Shown here in pieces: positions 1 through 8,650 of a DNA stretch of 64,000 nt. Each line of letters starts with the position of its first letter. The stretch's first letter is position 1. The stretch covers positions 248,001-312,000 of the forward strand of contig CANMTR010000001.1 of the NCBI GenBank assembly GCA_947500825.1, given 5' to 3'. The notes below the pieces were generated by a model. That model was not told the origin of the DNA and did not search any database. It was given only the letters and a program-made list of their open reading frames with translations. Source of the stretch: an uncultured Paracoccaceae bacterium. GTDB taxonomy: Bacteria > Pseudomonadota > Alphaproteobacteria > Rhodobacterales > Rhodobacteraceae. Position numbers and translations under genes: made by a program.

Positions 1-240
1 CCCGAGGGGCGCGCCGAGGGGCTGGCGCCCACCTGCGCCGAGGCGGGGGTGCTCTCGCCCCTGCCGGGGATCGTGGGCGCGATGATGGCCGCCGAGGCGA
101 TCAAGGAGATCACCGGCGCGGGGCAGGGCCACCGGGGGCGCATGGCGATCCACGACGCGCTCTGGGGCGAGCACCGGGAGATCGGGCTTTCCCGGCGCGC
201 GGACTGCCCCGTCTGCGGACCTGTCGGCGGCGCGGGCTGA
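1..240 (+). CDS. ThiF/MoeB/HesA-family adenylyltransferase, C-terminal fragment
   Basis: Only the last 79 codons are inside the window; the gene begins before base 1. The visible part has the family's C-terminal pattern: a Cys in PTCAEAGVLSPLPG (residue 12 of the fragment), a helix with EAIKEI, then a RMAIHDALW strand and a terminal CPVC pair (residues 69 and 72) that in MoeB/ThiF proteins is half of a structural zinc site. Family members adenylate the C-terminal glycine of a small sulfur carrier (MoaD, ThiS) in molybdopterin or thiamine synthesis. Which of these applies cannot be told from the fragment. It is followed by a 98-base gap that holds a GGGGTATTT-type repeat. Confidence 0.75.
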   Translation, partial: PEGRAEGLAPTCAEAGVLSPLPGIVGAMMAAEAIKEITGAGQGHRGRMAIHDALWGEHREIGLSRRADCPVCGPVGGAG

Positions 241-283
241 GGGGCGCCTCCGGCGGGGGTATTTGCCGCAAAGGGTGAAGGAG
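241..283 (+). repeat. post-stop dispersed element, copy A
   Basis: Directly after the first stop codon: a short cgcc/ggcg inverted pair, then cgggggtatttg, then an A/G-rich tail (aaagggtgaag). The same arrangement recurs after other stop codons at 2355, 8585 and, on the minus strand, 28124-28187. I recall similar sequences from other Rhodobacteraceae, but that was not checked. Confidence 0.45.
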
Positions 284-338
284 GGTGGCCGCGCGCCTCC
301 GACCCGCTAGGCTATGGCAGATGGACAAGGAGACAGAC

Positions 339-2354
339 GTGAGCAACCCGCTGCTGCAGGACTGGGAGACGCCGTTCGAGGTGCCGCCCTTCGACCGGAT
401 CGGGGACGGGGATTTCCGCCCCGCGGTGGAGGCCGCGCTGGAGGAGGCGCGCGCCGAGGTGGACCGGATCGCCGGCTCCGAGGAGCCCGCCACCTTCGCC
501 AACACCGTCGTCGCGCTGGAGGAGGCCGACGAGACCCTGTCGCGGGTGCTGGGGGCGTTCTATACCCTGCTGGGGGCGGATTCGACGCCGGAGCGGCAGG
601 CGCTGGCGCGCGAGTTCTCGCCCATGCTGTCGGCGTACGGCTCCGACGTGGCGCTCAACGAGGCGCTGTTCGCCCGGATAGAGGCCGTGTGGGAGGCGCG
701 CGAGGAGCTGGAGCTGAACGAGCAGGACGCGCGGCTCCTGTATCTGACGCGGCGCAGCTTCGTGCGCTCGGGCGCGCAGCTCGAGGGGATCGCCAAGGAC
801 CGGCTGCGGCAGGTGAGCGAGAGGCTGTCGGGCCTCGGGGTGGACTTCACCCAGAACCTCCTGGCCGACGAGCGCGACTGGCAGATGGTGCTGGACGAGC
901 GCGACCTGGAGGGCTTGCCCGACTTCGTCGTCGACGGGGCGCGTGCGGCGGGCGAGGAGCGCGGCACCGGCGCGCCCACGATCACCCTGTCGCGGTCGCT
1001 GATCGTGCCGTTCCTGCAGTTCTCCCCCCGCCGGGACCTGCGCGAGGCCGCCCACCGGGCCTGGGCCGCGCGGGGCGCGAACGGCGGCGAGACCGACAAC
1101 CGCGCCATCGCCGCCGAGATCCTGGAGCTGCGCGAGGAACGCGCGGGCCTTCTGGGATACGACAGCTTCGCGGAGTTCAAGCTCGAGACGCAGATGGCCA
1201 AGACGCCCGAGGCGGTGCGCGAGCTTCTGATGAAGGTGTGGCGCCCGGCGCGGGCGGCGGCCGAGGAGGACGGCCTGCGCCTGGCGGCGATGATGCACAA
1301 CGACGGGGTCAACGGCGACCTCGAGCCCTGGGACTGGCGCTTCTACTCGGAGCGGCGGCGGGCGGAGGAGCACGACCTCGACGACGCGCAGCTCAAGCCG
1401 TACCTGCAGCTCGAGCGGATGATCGAGGCGGCGTTCGACTGCGCGAACCGCCTCTACGGGATCGAGCTGACGCCGGTGGAGGTGCCGCTCTATCACCCGG
1501 ACGTGCGCGCCTGGGAGGTGACGCGGGACGGGCGGCACCTGGGGCTGTTCCTGGCCGACTACTTCGCGCGGGGGGGCAAGCGGTCCGGGGCGTGGTGCTC
1601 GGCCATGCGCGACCAGAAGGGCGAGGTGCGGCCCGTCGTGGTCAACGTGTGCAACTTCGCCAAGCCGCCCGCGGGGCGCCCGGCGCTCCTGTCCTACGAC
1701 GACGCGCGGACGCTGTTCCACGAGTTCGGCCACGCGCTGCACCAGCTTTTGTCGGAGGTCAAATACGCGTCCATGAGCGGGACGAGCGTGGCGCGGGACT
1801 TCGTCGAGCTGCCCTCGCAGCTCTTCGAGCACTGGCTGGAGGTGCCCGAGGTGCTGACCCGCTTCGCCACCCACGTGGAGACCGGCGAGGCGATGCCCGA
1901 CGAGATGCGCGACCGGGTGATCGCGGCCTCGACCTTCGACATGGGGTTCCAGACGGTGGAGTATCTCGGCTCCGCCATCGTGGACCTGGAGTTCCATGCC
2001 GGCGAGGCGCCGCCCGACCCGATGGAGATGCAGGCGGAGGTGCTCGAGGAGCTGGGGATGCCCAAGGCGATCGGCATGCGCCACCCCACGCCCGCCTTCG
2101 CCCATGTCTTCGCCGGGGACGGGTACTCGGCCGGGTACTACAGCTACATGTGGTCGGAGGTGATGGACGCCGACGCGTTCGAGGCGTTCCGCGAGGCGGA
2201 CGACCCGTTCGACGACACCATCGCGGCGCGGCTGGAGCGGGAGATCCTGAGCGTGGGCGGCACCCGCGACGAGGCCGAGAGCTACGTCGCGTTCCGCGGC
2301 GCGATGCCCGGTGTCGAGCCGCTCCTGAAGGGGCGGGGCCTGTCGGAGGGCTGA
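339..2354 (+). CDS. M3-family oligopeptidase (OpdA/Dcp type)
   Basis: A 671-residue cytosolic zinc metallopeptidase that in this family degrades short peptides released by other proteases. The gluzincin motif is H461-E-F-G-H465 within FHEFGHALH, followed by the conserved DFVELPSQLFEHW segment. The length matches the M3A group (about 680 residues). I chose GTG at 339 because aaggag at 327-332 sits six bases upstream and the product then starts VSNPLLQDWETPF, like its relatives. An in-frame ATG at 321 lies upstream but its codon almost abuts the Shine-Dalgarno sequence. The gene is convergent with the flavoprotein gene at 2430. Confidence 0.93.
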   Translation: MSNPLLQDWETPFEVPPFDRIGDGDFRPAVEAALEEARAEVDRIAGSEEPATFANTVVALEEADETLSRVLGAFYTLLGADSTPERQALAREFSPMLSAYGSDVALNEALFARIEAVWEAREELELNEQDARLLYLTRRSFVRSGAQLEGIAKDRLRQVSERLSGLGVDFTQNLLADERDWQMVLDERDLEGLPDFVVDGARAAGEERGTGAPTITLSRSLIVPFLQFSPRRDLREAAHRAWAARGANGGETDNRAIAAEILELREERAGLLGYDSFAEFKLETQMAKTPEAVRELLMKVWRPARAAAEEDGLRLAAMMHNDGVNGDLEPWDWRFYSERRRAEEHDLDDAQLKPYLQLERMIEAAFDCANRLYGIELTPVEVPLYHPDVRAWEVTRDGRHLGLFLADYFARGGKRSGAWCSAMRDQKGEVRPVVVNVCNFAKPPAGRPALLSYDDARTLFHEFGHALHQLLSEVKYASMSGTSVARDFVELPSQLFEHWLEVPEVLTRFATHVETGEAMPDEMRDRVIAASTFDMGFQTVEYLGSAIVDLEFHAGEAPPDPMEMQAEVLEELGMPKAIGMRHPTPAFAHVFAGDGYSAGYYSYMWSEVMDADAFEAFREADDPFDDTIAARLEREILSVGGTRDEAESYVAFRGAMPGVEPLLKGRGLSEG

Positions 2355-2390
2355 GACGCCTGCCGCGCGCGGGGGTATCCGGAGAAAGGG
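2355..2390 (+). repeat. post-stop dispersed element, copy B
   Basis: Immediately after the M3 peptidase stop: GC-rich cctgccgcgcgc followed by gggggtatccggagaaaggg. It is a variant of the element at 241 and 8585, with TATCC instead of TATTT. Confidence 0.35.
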
Positions 2391-2393
2391 CGA

Positions 2394-2421
2394 GGGGGCG
2401 GTCCGGAAGCGGATCGCCCCC
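2394..2421. terminator. hairpin terminator between convergent genes
   Basis: Arms gggggcggtcc (2394-2404) and ggatcgccccc (2411-2421) form an 11-bp stem with one G-U pair and a six-base loop. It lies between the 3' ends of the M3 peptidase gene and the flavoprotein gene and could serve both. There is no long T tract on either side. Confidence 0.55.
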
Positions 2422-2429
2422 TTCGCGGG

Positions 2430-3617
2430 TCAGGCGCGGGCGCGGATGGCCCGGCCCGCGGCCCAGCCCGAGGACCAGGCCCACTGGAAGTTGTAGCCCC
2501 CGAGCCAGCCGGTGACGTCCACCGCCTCGCCCACGGCGTAGAGGCCGGGGAGGTGGCGGCTCTCCATCGTCTTGGAGGACAGGCCCGCGGTGTCGATGCC
2601 GCCCGCCGTCACCTCGGCCGTGCGGTAGCCCTCGGACCCCGACGGGGTGAGGCGCCAGTCGCGGATCGCCGTGGCGAGGCTGTCGAGGGCCGCGTCCGAG
2701 CAGTCCGCGAGGCGCGGCGGCAGGCCCTCGGGCAGGCGCGCGGCGGCGAGGCGCTGGGGCAGGTGGGCGGTCAGCGCGCGGGCGGGCGCCCGGCGCCCCT
2801 CGCGGGCGCGGAGCTCCTTCAGGGCGGGCAGGACCGTGCCGCCCGGATCGAGGTCGAGCGCGATCGCCTCGCCCTCGCGCCAGTAGGAGGACGCCTGGAG
2901 GATCGCGGGGCCCGACAGGCCGCGGTGGGTGAACAGGACCGCCTCGTCGAAGGCGGTGCCGCCCGCCGAGACCCGGGCGGGGGCGGAGACGCCCTTGAGC
3001 TCGGCCAGGGGCGCGAGGGCCGCGCCGGTGAACGTGAGGGGCACCAGGGCGGGGCGGGTCCGCACCAGGTCGTGTCCGAACTGCCGTGCCAGGCGATAGG
3101 CGAGGCCGGTCGCCCCCATCTTGGGGATCGACAGCCCCCCCGTTGCCAGCACGAGGCTGCGGGCCTCGACCGCGACGCGGGCGCCCTCGCGGTCGAGCGT
3201 CGCGCGGAAGGCGGTGCCGTCATGGGTGACCTCGCCCACCTCGGTCCGCAGCCACAGATCGGCGCCGGCGCGGGCGGCCTCGGCGCGCAGCATGTCCACG
3301 ACCTGGGTGGCGCGGCCGTCGCAGAAGAGCTGTCCCAGGGTCTTTTCGTGCCAGGCGATGCCGTGCTCCTGCACCAGCCCGAGGAAGTCCCACTGGGTGT
3401 AGCGGGCCAGCGCGGAGCGGGCGAAGTGGGGATTGGCCGACAGGAAGCGGTCGGGCTCCGTGCCGGTATTGGTGAAGTTGCACCGCCCGCCGCCGGAGAT
3501 GCGGATCTTCTCCCCCGGGGACCTGGCGTGATCGACCAGCAGGGTGGAGGGCCCGGCATGGGCGGCGCACATCAGCCCGGCCGCGCCGGCGCCCAGGATC
3601 AGGGTATCGACCTTCAT
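2430..3617 (-). CDS. YhiN/HI0933-type FAD-dependent oxidoreductase
   Basis: A 395-residue flavoprotein. The N-terminus MKVDTLILGAGAAGLMCA is a Rossmann GxGxxG dinucleotide-binding motif (residues 9-14), followed by the family's GRCNFTNT segment near residue 43. The C-terminus carries EVTAGGID and YAVGEAVDVTGWLGGYNFQWAWSSG, typical of the HI0933 group (TIGR03862-like). These proteins bind FAD; their substrate is unknown. The gene is divergent from ftsW, with 131 bases between the two starts. The ATG at 3617 directly opens the Rossmann fold, which supports that start. Confidence 0.88.
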   Translation of the reverse strand: MKVDTLILGAGAAGLMCAAHAGPSTLLVDHARSPGEKIRISGGGRCNFTNTGTEPDRFLSANPHFARSALARYTQWDFLGLVQEHGIAWHEKTLGQLFCDGRATQVVDMLRAEAARAGADLWLRTEVGEVTHDGTAFRATLDREGARVAVEARSLVLATGGLSIPKMGATGLAYRLARQFGHDLVRTRPALVPLTFTGAALAPLAELKGVSAPARVSAGGTAFDEAVLFTHRGLSGPAILQASSYWREGEAIALDLDPGGTVLPALKELRAREGRRAPARALTAHLPQRLAAARLPEGLPPRLADCSDAALDSLATAIRDWRLTPSGSEGYRTAEVTAGGIDTAGLSSKTMESRHLPGLYAVGEAVDVTGWLGGYNFQWAWSSGWAAGRAIRARA

Positions 3618-3674
3618 GGGCCGTCCCTGACGCGGGTGGCGCCCGGGGGCAAGATGCGAAACTTCTGGTCAACA

Positions 3675-3705
3675 CATGCCCGTTAGGGTTAGGCTGTCGG
3701 GCATG
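3675..3705. promoter_or_regulatory. inverted repeat in the yhiN-like/ftsW divergent region
   Basis: Perfect 8-base arms catgcccg (3675-3682) and cgggcatg (3698-3705) with a 15-base spacer, 44 bases before the ftsW start. The centre-to-centre distance is about 23 bases, two helical turns. It could be an operator for either gene; no clear -35/-10 pair was seen next to it. Confidence 0.3.
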
Positions 3706-3748
3706 AGACCCGGCAAACGGGCGGTTTCGAGGCAGAGGCAGTGATCCC

Positions 3749-4918
3749 ATGACCGAGATGGTCCATGGCGGCGGCCCCGTGGCGATGGGCGAGCCGATCC
3801 TTCCGAAATGGTGGCGGACGGTCGACAAGCTGTCCCTGGCCTGCGTGCTGACCCTGTTCGGGATCGGCCTGCTGCTGGGACAGGCGGCTTCTCCTCCGCT
3901 GGCGGCGCGCAACGGGTTCGAGCCGTTCTACTACGTCACCCGGCAATCCGTGTTCGGCGCGGCGGCGCTCGTGGCGATGGCGGTGACGACGATGATGTCG
4001 CCGCGGCTGGTGCGGCGGCTGGCGGTGATCGGGTTCCTCGTCTCCTTCGTGGCGCTGATGGGCCTGCCGGTGCTGGGCACCGATTTCGGCAAGGGCGCCG
4101 TCCGGTGGTACTCGCTGGGCTTCGCCTCGTTCCAGCCCTCGGAGTTCCTCAAGCCCGGATTCGTGGTGATGGCCGCGTGGATGCTGGCCGCGAGCCAGGA
4201 CCCGGGCGGGCCGCCGGGCAAGTCCATGAGCCTGGCGCTGACCCTGACCATCGTCGCCTTCCTGGCGCTGCAGCCCGATTTCGGGCAGGCGGCGCTGGTC
4301 CTGTTCTCCTGGGGGGTGATGTATTTCGTGGCCGGGGCGCCCGTGGGGCTGCTGGCGCTGCTGGCGGGCGGTGTCGCGACGGCCGGGACCTTCGCCTATT
4401 CGAACTCGGAGCATTTCGCCCGCCGCATCGACGGGTTCCTCAACCCCGAGGTCGATCCGCGCACCCAGCTCGGATACGCGGCCAACGCGATCCAGGAGGG
4501 GGGCTTCTTCGGCGTGGGCGTGGGCGAGGGGCAGGTGAAATGGTCGCTGCCCGACGCCCATACCGACTTCATCATCGCGGTGGCGGCCGAGGAATACGGG
4601 CTGGTCCTGGTGCTGGCGATCATCGCCCTCTACGGCACGATCGTGCTGCGCGCGCTGGGCCGTCTGACGCGCGAGCGCGACCCCTTCATCCGCCTGGCGG
4701 GCACCGGGCTCGCCTGCGCCTTCGGGGTGCAGGCGATGATCAACATGGGCGTGGCCGTGCGCCTGCTGCCCGCCAAGGGGATGACCCTGCCCTTCGTGAG
4801 TTACGGCGGCTCGTCGGTGATCGCCACCGGGCTCGCCATGGGGATGCTCTTGGCCTTCACCCGGGAGCGGCCACAGGGCCAGATCGGGGAGATCCTGATG
4901 CGCCGGAGGCTCGGATGA
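3749..4918 (+). CDS. ftsW: FtsW, septal peptidoglycan glycosyltransferase
   Basis: A 389-residue SEDS-family polytopic membrane protein that polymerises lipid II at the division septum with its partner FtsI. Visible marks are many hydrophobic segments from about residue 33 onward, the periplasmic loop with D269-A-H-T-D273 near the catalytic Asp region of SEDS proteins, and the signature PFVSYGGSS near residue 350. It precedes murG in the usual alphaproteobacterial order. Its usual upstream neighbours (murD, mraY, murF, murE) are not in the window; a flavoprotein and a peptidase gene lie there instead, so the cluster is either split or continues further left. Confidence 0.95.
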   Translation: MTEMVHGGGPVAMGEPILPKWWRTVDKLSLACVLTLFGIGLLLGQAASPPLAARNGFEPFYYVTRQSVFGAAALVAMAVTTMMSPRLVRRLAVIGFLVSFVALMGLPVLGTDFGKGAVRWYSLGFASFQPSEFLKPGFVVMAAWMLAASQDPGGPPGKSMSLALTLTIVAFLALQPDFGQAALVLFSWGVMYFVAGAPVGLLALLAGGVATAGTFAYSNSEHFARRIDGFLNPEVDPRTQLGYAANAIQEGGFFGVGVGEGQVKWSLPDAHTDFIIAVAAEEYGLVLVLAIIALYGTIVLRALGRLTRERDPFIRLAGTGLACAFGVQAMINMGVAVRLLPAKGMTLPFVSYGGSSVIATGLAMGMLLAFTRERPQGQIGEILMRRRLG

Positions 4919-4982
4919 CCCATCCGCGCGCATGTATCGGGCCGGCGGCCGGCCTATCCGGAGAAGCGAAGAGGGCCGGGCG

Positions 4983-6104
4983 ATGAGCGCGCCCCTGTGC
5001 CTGATCGCCGCCGGGGGGACCGGGGGGCACATGTTCCCCGCCCAGGCCCTGGCCGAGACGCTGCTGGCCCGGGGCTGGCGGGTGGCCCTGTCGACGGATG
5101 CGCGCGGCGCGCGCTACGCGGGCGGGTTTCCCGCCGAGGTGCCGGTGCGGGAGGTGGCCAGCGCCACCTTCGCCCGGGGCGGCCTGCTGGCGCGGGCGGG
5201 CGTGCCCCTGCGGGTGACGGGCGGCGTCGTGCAGGCGGTGCGCGACATGCGCCGCGACCCGCCGGCGCTGGTCGCGGGCTTCGGCGGATACCCCTCGATC
5301 CCGGCGATGGCGGCGGCGGGCCTGATGCGCCGCCCGCGGATGGTCCACGAGCAGAACGGCGTGCTGGGCCGGGTGAACGGCCTCTTCGCGCGGCGCGTGG
5401 ACGCGGTGGCCTGCGGCACCTGGCCCACGATCCTGCCCGAGGACGCGGTGGCCTACCACATCGGCAACCCGGTGCGCGCCTCGGTGCGCGCCCTGGCCGG
5501 CGCGCCCTACCGCGCCCCCGACGGGGAGGGGCCGCTGGAGGTTCTGGTGATCGGGGGCAGCCAGGGCGCGCGCATCCTGTCGCAGGTGGTGCCGCCCGCG
5601 CTGGAGGCGCTGCCAGAGGAGCTGCGCGAGCGGCTGCGCGTGGCCCACCAGGCGCGGGGCGAGGACGAGGCGAAGGTGCGCGACTTCTATGCCCGGGCGG
5701 GGATCGCGGCCGAGGTCGCGCCCTTCTTCGCCGACGTGCCGCGGCGGATGGCGGCGGCGCAGCTCGTGATCAGCCGGGCGGGGGCGTCGAGCCTCGCCGA
5801 CATCGCCGCCATCGGGCGCCCCGCGATCCTGGTGCCCTTCGCGGCCGCCGCGAACGACCACCAGAGCGCCAATGCCCGCGGCCCGGCCGAGGCCGAGGCG
5901 GCGGTGACGATCCCGGAGGCGAAGGCGTCGCCCCGCGCGCTCGCGGCCAATATCGAGGCGATCCTGTCGCAACCCGAGGCGGCGGCCCACATGGCGGCGC
6001 GCTCGCTGGCCCTGGGCCGCCCCGAGGCGGCGGAGACGCTGGCGGACCTGGCCCACAGGATCGCGGGACTGGACATTCGAGACCACGGAGAGGACACGCG
6101 GTGA
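4983..6104 (+). CDS. murG: MurG, lipid II synthase
   Basis: A 373-residue GT-B glycosyltransferase that transfers GlcNAc from UDP-GlcNAc to lipid I on the inner face of the cytoplasmic membrane. The N-terminus has the glycine loop [12 protein letters not shown] (residues 8-19). [11 protein letters not shown] lies mid-protein, and [10 protein letters not shown] opens the C-terminal UDP-GlcNAc domain. ATG 4983 was chosen because the product then begins [16 protein letters not shown] as in homologs; an earlier in-frame ATG at 4932 would add 17 poorly conserved residues. The stop overlaps the GTG of murC (GTGA), so translation is probably coupled. Confidence 0.95.
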   Translation: MSAPLCLIAAGGTGGHMFPAQALAETLLARGWRVALSTDARGARYAGGFPAEVPVREVASATFARGGLLARAGVPLRVTGGVVQAVRDMRRDPPALVAGFGGYPSIPAMAAAGLMRRPRMVHEQNGVLGRVNGLFARRVDAVACGTWPTILPEDAVAYHIGNPVRASVRALAGAPYRAPDGEGPLEVLVIGGSQGARILSQVVPPALEALPEELRERLRVAHQARGEDEAKVRDFYARAGIAAEVAPFFADVPRRMAAAQLVISRAGASSLADIAAIGRPAILVPFAAAANDHQSANARGPAEAEAAVTIPEAKASPRALAANIEAILSQPEAAAHMAARSLALGRPEAAETLADLAHRIAGLDIRDHGEDTR

Positions 6105-7534
6105 AACACGAGAAGATCGACCGGACTTTCGCCATGAACGCCGCGCGCGCGACCAAGCTGCCCACCGATATCGGGCCGATCCACTTCGTCGGCATCGGCG
6201 GGATCGGGATGTCGGGGATCGCCGAGGTGCTGCTCGACCAGGGCTACCGGGTGCAGGGATCGGACCTGAAGGCCTCGCCGATCACCGAGCGGCTGGAAGG
6301 CATGGGGGCGCGGGTCTTCACGGGCCAGCAGGCCGACAACCTCGAAGGGGCCGAGGTCGTGGTGATCTCGTCGGCGATCAAGCCGGGCAACCCCGAGCTC
6401 GACGCCGCCCGCGCGCGCGGTTTGCCGGTGGTGCGCCGCGCCGAGATGCTGGCCGAGCTCATGCGGATGAAGTCGAACGTGGCCGTGGCCGGCACCCACG
6501 GCAAGACCACGACGACGACCATGGTGGCCGCGCTCCTCGACGAGGGGGGGGTGGACCCGACGGTGATCAACGGGGGCGTGATCCACGCCTACGGCTCCAA
6601 CGCGCGGATGGGGCAGGGCGAGTGGATGGTTGTGGAGGCCGACGAGAGCGACGGCACCTTCAACCGCCTGCCCGCCACCATCGCCATCGTCACCAACATC
6701 GACCCCGAGCACATGGAGCACTGGGGCGATTTCGAGCGGCTGAAGGCGGGCTTCGACGCCTTCGTCTCCAACATCCCCTTCTACGGCCTGGCGGTGTGCT
6801 GCACCGACCACGCCGAGGTGCAGAGCCTGGTGGGGCGGATCACCGACCGCCGGGTCGTGACCTTCGGCTTCAACGCCCAGGCCGACGTGCGGGCGGTGAA
6901 CCTCAAATACGACCAGGGCCGCGCCTGCTTCGACGTGGTGCTGCAGGGCGAGGACCGGGTGATCGAGGGCTGCGTGCTGCCGATGCCGGGCGACCACAAC
7001 GTCTCCAACGCCCTGGCCGCCGTGGCCGTGGCGCGGCATCTGGGCCTGAGCCTTGAGGAGATCCGCCGGGCGCTGGCGAATTTCGGGGGCGTGAACCGCC
7101 GCTTCACCCGCGTGGGCGAGGTGGGCGGCGTCGCGATCATCGACGATTACGGCCACCACCCGGTGGAGATCGCGGCCGTGCTGAAGGCGGCGCGCCACGC
7201 CACGCAGGGCCGGGTGATCGCGGTGCACCAGCCGCACCGCTACTCGCGGCTGCACGCGCTCTTCGACGATTTCTGCGGCTGCTTCAACGAGGCCGACGTG
7301 GTGGCCATCGCCGACGTCTATGCCGCGGGCGAGGAGCCGATCGAGGGCGCGGGGCGCGACGACCTCGTGGCCGGGCTGATCCGCCACGGGCACCGCCACG
7401 CCCGCGCGATCCTGAACGAGGACGACCTCGAGCGGCTGGTCCGCGAGCAGGCGGGGCCGGGCGACATGGTGGTGTGCCTGGGCGCGGGCACGATCTCGGC
7501 CTGGGCCAACGACCTGCCCGCGCGGCTGGGCTGA
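6101..7534 (+). CDS. murC: MurC, UDP-N-acetylmuramate--L-alanine ligase
   Basis: A 477-residue ATP-dependent Mur ligase that adds L-alanine to UDP-MurNAc in the cytoplasm. The N-terminal Rossmann loop is [16 protein letters not shown], the P-loop is G131-T-H-G-K135-TTT, and EADESDGTF and DYGHHPVEI are family signatures. GTG 6101 has ggagagg seven bases upstream and overlaps the murG stop. ATG 6134 is an alternative start that would give [10 protein letters not shown], close to how many homologs are annotated. Confidence 0.95.
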   Translation: MKHEKIDRTFAMNAARATKLPTDIGPIHFVGIGGIGMSGIAEVLLDQGYRVQGSDLKASPITERLEGMGARVFTGQQADNLEGAEVVVISSAIKPGNPELDAARARGLPVVRRAEMLAELMRMKSNVAVAGTHGKTTTTTMVAALLDEGGVDPTVINGGVIHAYGSNARMGQGEWMVVEADESDGTFNRLPATIAIVTNIDPEHMEHWGDFERLKAGFDAFVSNIPFYGLAVCCTDHAEVQSLVGRITDRRVVTFGFNAQADVRAVNLKYDQGRACFDVVLQGEDRVIEGCVLPMPGDHNVSNALAAVAVARHLGLSLEEIRRALANFGGVNRRFTRVGEVGGVAIIDDYGHHPVEIAAVLKAARHATQGRVIAVHQPHRYSRLHALFDDFCGCFNEADVVAIADVYAAGEEPIEGAGRDDLVAGLIRHGHRHARAILNEDDLERLVREQAGPGDMVVCLGAGTISAWANDLPARLG

Positions 7535-7540
7535 GGCGCG

Positions 7541-7565
7541 CGCGGCCCGCCCGTCCCGGGCCGCG
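7541..7565. terminator. GC hairpin after murC
   Basis: Perfect 9-bp arms cgcggcccg (7541-7549) and cgggccgcg (7557-7565) with a seven-base loop, seven bases after the murC stop and before purU. There is no T tract, so it may attenuate or stabilise rather than stop transcription. Confidence 0.4.
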
Positions 7566-7660
7566 GTCGCAAAACCCGGGCGCAAGGTCGCTGGGCGCCC
7601 AGCGCGCGCCCGGCCGACCTGCCACCGCTGGCGCGGAACAGACATCAAGGACCCCCGCCC

Positions 7661-8545
7661 ATGGACACGATCGCGCTGACCGTCACCTGCCCCTCGACCC
7701 GCGGCATCGTCGCCGCGATCTCGGCCTTCCTGGCCGAGAAGGGGTGCAACATCGTCGATTCGGCGCAGTTCGACGACATGCTGACGGGCCGGTTCTTCAT
7801 GCGCCTGTCGGTGCGCTCGGAGGAGGGCACGACGGTGGCGGAGCTGGAGGACGGGTTCGCCCCGGTGGCCGCGCCCTTCGACATGGAGTTCGCCGTCCAC
7901 GACGAGGCGCGCAAGATGCGCGTGATGATCATGGTGTCGCGCTTCGGGCATTGCCTGAACGACCTGCTCTATCGCTGGCGGATCGGGGCGCTGCCCATCG
8001 AGATCGCCGGCGTGATCTCCAACCACCTCGACTACCAGAAGCTGGTGGTGAACCACGACATCCCGTTCCACCACGTCAAGGTGACCAAGGCCAACAAGGC
8101 TGAGGCCGAGGCGCGGCAGATGGAGATCATCGCCGATTCGGGCGCCGAGCTGGTGGTGCTGGCCCGCTACATGCAGGTGCTGTCGGAGGAGATGTGCCGG
8201 GAGATGTCGGGGCGGATCATCAACATCCACCACTCGTTCCTGCCCTCGTTCAAGGGCGCCAACCCCTACCGGCAGGCCTTCGAGCGGGGGGTGAAGCTGA
8301 TCGGGGCCACGTCCCACTACGTCACCTCGGACCTCGACGAGGGACCGATCATCGAGCAGGACATCGTGCGGGTGACCCATGCCCAGTCGAACGAGGACTA
8401 CGTCTCGCTGGGCCGCGACGTGGAGGCGCAGGTCCTGGCCCGCGCGATCCACGCCCATGCCAACCACCGGGTGTTCATCAACGAGCACAAGACGGTCGTC
8501 TTCCCCGCCACTCCCGGCTCCTACGTGTCGGAGAGGATGGGGTGA
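7661..8545 (+). CDS. purU: PurU, formyltetrahydrofolate deformylase
   Basis: A 294-residue enzyme that hydrolyses 10-formyl-THF to formate and THF, balancing one-carbon pools and feeding PurT. The N-terminal ACT domain (residues 4 to about 80) opens with TCPSTRGIVAAISAFL. The C-terminal formyltransferase domain contains the catalytic-site segment INIHHSFLPSFKGANPY and the conserved Asp in SDLDEGPIIEQ. Length and domain order are standard. What is odd is the location: it lies between murC and murB, in the same direction, with hairpin elements on both sides, so it looks like an insert in the division cluster with its own transcript ends. Confidence 0.94.
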   Translation: MDTIALTVTCPSTRGIVAAISAFLAEKGCNIVDSAQFDDMLTGRFFMRLSVRSEEGTTVAELEDGFAPVAAPFDMEFAVHDEARKMRVMIMVSRFGHCLNDLLYRWRIGALPIEIAGVISNHLDYQKLVVNHDIPFHHVKVTKANKAEAEARQMEIIADSGAELVVLARYMQVLSEEMCREMSGRIINIHHSFLPSFKGANPYRQAFERGVKLIGATSHYVTSDLDEGPIIEQDIVRVTHAQSNEDYVSLGRDVEAQVLARAIHAHANHRVFINEHKTVVFPATPGSYVSERMG

Positions 8546-8584
8546 GGAGCGCCCGGATATCGCTCAGGTAAGGCGAAGCAGGAG

Positions 8585-8640
8585 CCGAGCCGGGGGCTCC
8601 GCCCCCGGACCCCCGGGGTATTTGACAAAAGGGTGAAGGA
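8585..8640 (+). repeat. post-stop dispersed element, copy C
   Basis: The clearest copy of the element: a perfect GC hairpin (8590-8608), then cccccggggtatttgac and an A/G tail aaaagggtgaagga that also contains the murB Shine-Dalgarno. Compare 241, 2355 and 28124-28187. Confidence 0.5.
8590..8622 (+). terminator. terminator-like hairpin after purU
   Basis: Perfect 8-bp stem ccgggggc (8590-8597) / gcccccgg (8601-8608) with a three-base loop, followed by accccc-ggggtattt. It probably ends or attenuates the purU transcript before murB. Confidence 0.5.
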
Positions 8641-8650
8641 GGGACGCGCA

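Noticed and set aside
4919-4982. Fifth full copy of the post-stop repeat after ftsW
   Set aside because: It shares only the cctatccggagaag-like core with copy B and lacks the GGGGTATTT part; too weak to list as a member.
5687-8488. 933-codon open frame on the minus strand across murG-murC-purU
   Set aside because: Antisense to three well-supported genes with low-complexity composition; a GC-content artefact.
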